Shown here piece after piece: positions 60,110 through 64,000 of a DNA stretch of 64,000 nucleotides. Position 1 is the first letter of the stretch. Each line of letters starts with the position of its first letter. Under the pieces are notes generated by a model. It searched no databases and was not told the origin of the DNA. It saw nothing but the letters and a program-made list of their open reading frames with translations. This stretch comes from Impatiens glandulifera (Eukaryota > Streptophyta > Magnoliopsida > Ericales > Balsaminaceae): positions 23,369,819-23,433,818 of the forward strand of contig NC_061868.1 in NCBI RefSeq assembly GCF_907164915.1, in the 5' to 3' direction. The position numbers were made by a program, and so were the translations under genes.

Positions 60110-60790
60110 TCGGTGGCAACTAATGACTCCTCGATAGTCACCAAAGCTTTGTTTATGATGACAGATGTGGGGTGCTCCTCTTCATTCTTAGAGTTCAACT
60201 CGAACTCATAAGCTTTCAGATCGGTAAGCAAGTCGAAGAGCTCCATCTTATTGAGGTCTTTTTGACTCCCTCATCGCCATAGTCTTGATGTCCCATTCCC
60301 TTGGAAAAGCTCTCATGACCTTTATAGCAATCTCTCTGTTGCTGTAGGTCTTGCCTAGAATAGATAGGGTGATAACAATCTAACTGAATCTTGCATCAAA
60401 CTCAGTCATCGTCTCTCTAGGACGATGGGTGGCAACCGTAATATTTTTCTTTAGTTTGTGCATTACCTTCACAGAGTTGAGTGAGTCTGTCCCAAATTCT
60501 TTGGCAGACTCGCAAGATATGATGTAGTTGAACATGCTATCGTCAAGTGATCTGTACAAGATGTCCATGGCCAAGTTTTTGAGGTTGTTCTTCCTCTTAT
60601 CTTCACTTGTCCATTCAGATTTGTCTTTCTCAATATTGAGAGGTCCTTCAGTGAAAACACTCCACATGTCATCGTGCAAGGAAGCAAGATGGGAACGAAC
60701 TCTCTTCTTTCATACCATGTAGTTTTCTTTCGAAAACATGGGGATCTTGGAGGAGCTAGCATCTTTCGACAAGATTCAGGTTCTTTAGAG
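60110..60790 (-). pseudogene. Copia-type gag (UBN2-like) fragment
   Basis: Minus strand: DASSSKIPMFSKENYMV, TGA at 60712-60710 where family members have Trp, then KKRVRSHLASLHDDMWSVF, EWTSEDKRKNNLKNLAMDIL, DSMFNYIISCESAKEFG, ETMTEFDARFS-stop-IVITLSILGKTYSNREIAIK, VMRAFPREWDIKTMAMRES. A frameshift follows, then MELFDLLTDLKAYEFELNSK and ALVTIEESLVATEEKTF-stop. This is the UBN2/gag-polypeptide pattern of Copia elements, starting about 30 bp after the primer-binding site. The CCHC zinc-knuckle that should follow is absent. Two internal stops and one frameshift. Confidence 0.85.
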
Positions 60791-60809
60791 GCTTGAGAAT
60801 AGAAAATGA

Positions 60810-60822
60810 GGCTCTGATACCA
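60810..60822 (-). other. Primer-binding site (initiator Met tRNA)
   Basis: TGGTATCAGAGCC on the minus strand, two bases after the 5' LTR end at 60825, complementary to the 3' end of plant initiator methionine tRNA, the usual primer of Copia elements. Confidence 0.92.
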
Positions 60823-60824
60823 AT

Positions 60825-62342
60825 TGATAGGATTAGTGTAACCAATAGAAACTAGGGTCTGTCTATTGATATCAACTTATGATTAACGATTCGATTTTAA
60901 CTATGTTAGAAGTTAAAATTTGTTTATATTCTTCACAAATCTTTCGAACTCTTGAAATGGTTTCAAGGGCAGAAGTGTTCGTCGGATTTGAAATTTTGAA
61001 CCAATGAAAGATGAATGACATAAAGTAAAGAACACATAGAATTGTTTATTGATGTTCAGAGCAAACTCTCCTACGTCACCCTTCTTCCTCAACCGGAAGG
61101 ATTCACAAACTCTTTGAATTAAAATACAGTTTACTGATCTAGCTAACACTCTCTTGAACAGAACAACCTCTGTTCAACTTATAATATTAAGAATAATATT
61201 CTCTCAGCTAGACAGTTTTTAATTCTTTCTCTCTTTAACTTAGAAGGCAAGAGTAAGCTTGTAAGATTGTAAAAGTGAGCAAAGTAACTGGTGATTCGAT
61301 CGTTGTCCTTGAGCATCTATTTGTAGTAGAAGGACACCTACGGTCGAATCTTCTTCATGGACACGTGGCAAGCGTCCATTGGAAGGCCGCCCAAAGAACA
61401 AGAGTATAGCAGACTCTGAGCAAATGGATCATGGCCGTACTAAACTGGTAGTGCGCCGAATATCCTATCTAATATTGTCTTATACTGGATAAATAAATCG
61501 TTGGAAGGACATTTGCGTACGTGGCGTTCGTTCATTGGATGCAATTAGCAGGCTTGTCAGACTGCACAGGAGTGAATGGAGTAGAGTAGCAGCTAGCTAG
61601 TTGATCGTGGATAGACGTATGCTAACTTCAGACGGGTATTAAACTACTCCATTAGACTGCCTAGTTTAAGGGAGTTAGACGTCAACGTATAATAGCATGT
61701 TCCATTAGACTACGCGTCTAATTGAGTTAGACTACAACGTCTAACTACGCATCCCTTTAGACTTGTCTGAAGGAGTTAGACGCCAATGTCTAACTACGTG
61801 ACCTATTAGACTACCATGTCTAATGGAGTTAGACTGCAACGTATAACTATATATCTGTGAGACTAAAGGTCTAACTATGTTTCTATTAGATTGAACGTCT
61901 AACTACGTATCTGTTAGACTACAACATTTAACTACGTATTTGTTAGACTAAACGTCTAACTACGTATCTGTTAGACTGTAACGTCTATCTACGTATCTGT
62001 TAGAAAGAACGTCTAACTACGTATCTGTTAGACTGAACGTCTAACTACATATCTGTTAGACTGAACGTCTAACTATGTATCACTTCAAACTTGTCTGAAG
62101 GACTTAGACGCCAATGTCTAACTACATTACACGTCTAATTAGCCTGCTTAGACCACGTCTATGTTAGTAAACTCTGATGCACCTTCACAGAAGCAATTAG
62201 ACAACTTAGCTTCATTCATATTTAAACATCATCAAAACTTAGTTGTTTAATATATCTTATTTTCTATTTATTAACTATTTACTTACTTTATTCCAACACT
62301 TTCTTCTAAGTTAATTAACTCTTCACTTAGTTTTTTTCAATA
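60825..62342 (-). repeat. 5' LTR of the minus-strand element
   Basis: Collinear with 55183-56667. It carries a GGCAAGAGTAAGCTT insert not seen in the other LTR, a mutated AACGG motif (CTACGGTC at 61338) and a palindrome array (61660-62160). Its outer end TTTTTTCAATA is a decayed form of TTTTTCCCAACA. Confidence 0.92.
61660..62160 (-). repeat. LTR palindrome array (5' LTR)
   Basis: About 13 units such as TTAGACTGAACGTCTAAC with TACGTATCTG spacers. Unit number and order differ from the 3' LTR, which shows array turnover after insertion or by recombination. Confidence 0.88.
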
Positions 62343-63565
62343 GGATCTAACCTGGAGGAAATTCTAGAAAATGAGCATGCATATATAGGATCTAACTATA
62401 TGAAGTTGGAAAAATGGTCCGAAGTCTTGAACCTATTTTGTATGTAAAAAATAAACTACACAGATATGGTTCAAGCTCTAGAATATATTTACAAATATGT
62501 ACAATTCTGAAGCCCTTAATCATTTTGTAAGTTTATTGGGTATACCATTATACATGGATCCAATTACTGAAGGAGGAGAGCACATATCATTGTCTAGAAT
62601 TAGCATTGAGGTGAATCTTAGAAGCACACGACCGAAAAGTATGATAGTAATAGATATAAAAGGAAATCCTACTGTCATGGAAATTACTTATGAGTGGAGG
62701 CCATACAAATATTATTTCTGCAACACATTCCAACATGCAAACCCAAAATATGATTTGGCTAAGGAAGAAGATTAGAAAATTCATAAAGGTCATAAAGTAA
62801 AGATCCAGGATAAAGAAATAGAGGTGCCTATTTTCAAAGAAAAAAAATGTGGTTAAGATAATGAAACATAAGTAAAGAAAATTTAGTACAAAAAAAGAAG
62901 TACGAAGAAGGAGGTGGAACCTTAACCTAATCATTTTGAAGAGGTAGTTGAGAATTCTCAATCAAATCAAGTTGAAGTGGTTGCTGATGAAAACAAAGAG
63001 AAGATATTTAGGTTAATCAAGAGAAAGAAGATAATTCCAATGTTGATATAGAAGAATCCAATGTTACCGAGGATTCTACGTTGAATCTGAAGGAAATAAA
63101 GACAATGATCTCGAAATTCAAATTGAGAACAACAAGGTGAAGAGCCCAGAAATACTAAAGAATAATTCTTTCTATAAAATCAGAACGAGTTCATATAAAG
63201 AAAGATATCAAACTGAGAATAGAAAGTATTCATCAACCTCTTCAATTCATCCCCTTTTCATTGCAAGCAGAAGGGGAAGGGGAAGGGGAAGAGGAAGGAC
63301 AAGGGAAAGAGGAAGACAACCTACTGAAACATAAAGTTGATATGGAAATAAAATTCCCGATTAGGATAATTAGGATTTGATACAGTTTGAAATATTTGTT
63401 TGTAATCTTTATTTCTTGTATGTTTAATTTCCATTAATCAGGTTCTTTAAGGTTGTTTGATTGTTATCTTTTAATCATAGCTAAGATTTGTCTAGCTTTG
63501 ATTCTTGACCCTCCCACTTTTAGGATTTTAATGAAATGATTTTAACCATTTTCTCAAAAAAATAA

Positions 63566-64000
63566 AATCATATATAATTCCATTTGTATTCATTTTATAT
63601 ACAACTTTCCAAATATCTACATGAATAAAGAGAGTAAAGTAACAAAAATACCAAATGAAATAAATATTAATGAACAAATATTACCTGTATTTTACTTGGA
63701 CTCAAACATAATAGTCATAGATAAATCAAGTAAACAATAAGGTTTCTAGTTATTAATGGATTATTTATAACGGTAGATCTAGTTTCTGAATCATAGAAAA
63801 ATATAAAGGAAACGAAGAGAATTAATACCTAATTTCAGCAATTCATCGTATCACTTGTGAAACAATCAAAATAGATCTGAAAAAAACATGACTACTCACT
63901 CTTTATCATTGTCTATGAGTGTGTCGTTCGAAAAGTAAAAAGACCACTCATATGTTATTTCTTGTCCCCGTGTTTCATCTGAAGGTGAATAAGGCACCTA
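63566..64000 (+). repeat. Macro-repeat copy 9 (start)
   Basis: After the LINE-like element the unit continues: CATTTGTATTCATTTTATATAC, AATAAAGAGAGTAAAGTAAC (63624), AAGTAAAAAGACCACTCAT (63934), GAAGGTGAATAAGGCACCT at the window end. It matches 2270-2680 and 31520-31925. No gene. Confidence 0.75.

Larger units (their letters stand above)
55183..62342 (-). mobile_element. Complete non-autonomous LTR retrotransposon (gag + ORF2, no pol), TSD GGATC
   Basis: Two long LTRs (55183-56667 and 60825-62342) are flanked by perfect GGATC duplications (55178-55182, 62343-62347). On the minus strand the order is 5' LTR, primer-binding site TGGTATCAGAGCC (60822-60810), gag, ORF2 promoter and ORF2, polypurine tract, 3' LTR. 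Gag ends before the zinc-knuckle, and no protease, integrase, RT or RNase H is found in the 4.2 kb interior. It must depend on pol supplied by a relative, of which 8073-10620 is a decayed example. LTRs differ at many positions, so it is not recent. Confidence 0.93.
54421..63330 (+). pseudogene. LINE ORF1-like protein with DUF4283 domain, interrupted
   Basis: The first segment (54421-55182) reads GKGKNKSNKSKEVRDFML, KEAVIKEIERIVEEVIKEH, EYEEIVQWLVAKMKELIK, then VGKCPTFPITKDVLLKQWE and VHDLYFLKFKKGSDRI, typical of the start of DUF4283. After the LTR element (62343-) come LEKWSEVLN in a shifted frame, then LGIPLYMDPITEGGEHISLS, RISIEVNLRSTRPKSMIVID and VMEITYEWRPYKYYFCNTF, which is the rest of DUF4283 with a decayed zinc-knuckle. 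A Lys/Glu-rich tail with GKGKGKRKDKGKRK ends near 63330. The start codon is ACG (54429 context), and many stops exist. DUF4283 proteins are common as ORF1 of plant LINEs and bind nucleic acid. Confidence 0.75.
54047..63565 (+). mobile_element. LINE-like retroelement (DUF4283 ORF, no RT), split by LTR element
   Basis: Flanks AATCATATATTATG (54033-54046) and AATCATATATAATTC (63566-63580) look like a 14-15 bp target-site duplication; beyond them the macro-repeat continues collinearly. The 3' end is A-rich (CAAAAAAATAAA at 63555-63566). Inside are a GC-rich leader (54150-54290), a basic ORF with a DUF4283-like domain, and a 3' UTR. No reverse transcriptase or endonuclease is seen, so it is a non-autonomous ORF1-only or deleted LINE. 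The LTR element 55183-62342 sits inside with TSD GGATC; without it this element is about 2.35 kb. Confidence 0.7.

Noticed and set aside
62587..62961. Minus-strand Phe-rich frame of 124 codons, possible membrane protein
   Set aside because: Antisense of the DUF4283 coding region; Phe and Leu come from complementing Lys/Glu codons.

Overview
The window is AT-rich plant nuclear DNA with no intact host gene that I can support. It is a nested, decayed transposable-element landscape. Spliced relics, Mutator, CACTA, PIF/Harbinger, Copia, LINE-like and SINE-like sequences all point to a flowering plant. A retroelement-borne reading frame with a QVDF..SVYT motif resembles, from memory, a protein family I associate with Lamiales such as Gesneriaceae, so an asterid of that order is a reasonable but unproven guess.

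The background of almost the whole window is one large repeat, about 7.5-8 kb when most complete (13922-22136). It lies head to tail, always on the + strand, in partial copies from base 1 to base 64000. Each complete turn holds, in order: a GAGGCTCAAAC block, a MuDR-type (MULE) transposase pseudogene, a CCTGCCAAGTTCACTTACCC block, a TA-rich stretch, a CT-rich microsatellite locus, a CGATAATCGATTAT block, an ATGTAGGTCATTAATC block, and then the first block again. Copies differ by deletions. Two deletion junctions are shared between 2096-4826 and 31350-34450.

Later insertions are stacked on this background. (1) 4827-13921: a chimeric Copia-type element with pol and two copies of an extra ORF (ORF2), carrying a solo LTR (5406-6620, TSD CGTAG) and a probable SINE (13236-13584). 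(2) 21063-21687: a PIF/Harbinger deletion derivative (TSD TTA). (3) 23711-26230: an intron-containing pseudogene fragment of a CID-type RNA-binding protein (two RRMs, minus strand), with a solo LTR (24247-25620, TSD ACTAA) at a splice donor and a CACTA-type hairpin array beside it (26601-26915). (4) 40395-47460: a solo LTR (TSD AAATA) split by a 5.6 kb CACTA element (41740-47328, TSD TGA). The CACTA element carries an 82-bp satellite with a 576-bp higher-order period, hairpin arrays and a broken TNPA-like gene. (5) 54047-63565: a LINE-like DUF4283 element with a roughly 14-bp TSD, split by a complete non-autonomous LTR element on the minus strand (55183-62342, TSD GGATC). That element has gag and ORF2 but no pol. 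An inverted partial copy of the LINE-like element lies at 52634-53530.

The elements make coherent sense together. The gag+ORF2 element could have been mobilised by a pol-bearing relative like that at 8073-10620, and the solo LTRs are recombination products of related families. ORF2 carries its own TATA-type promoter in all three copies. The strongest leads are this promoter-bearing ORF2, the captured CID gene fragment, the satellite inside the CACTA element, and the MULE-containing tandem macro-repeat.
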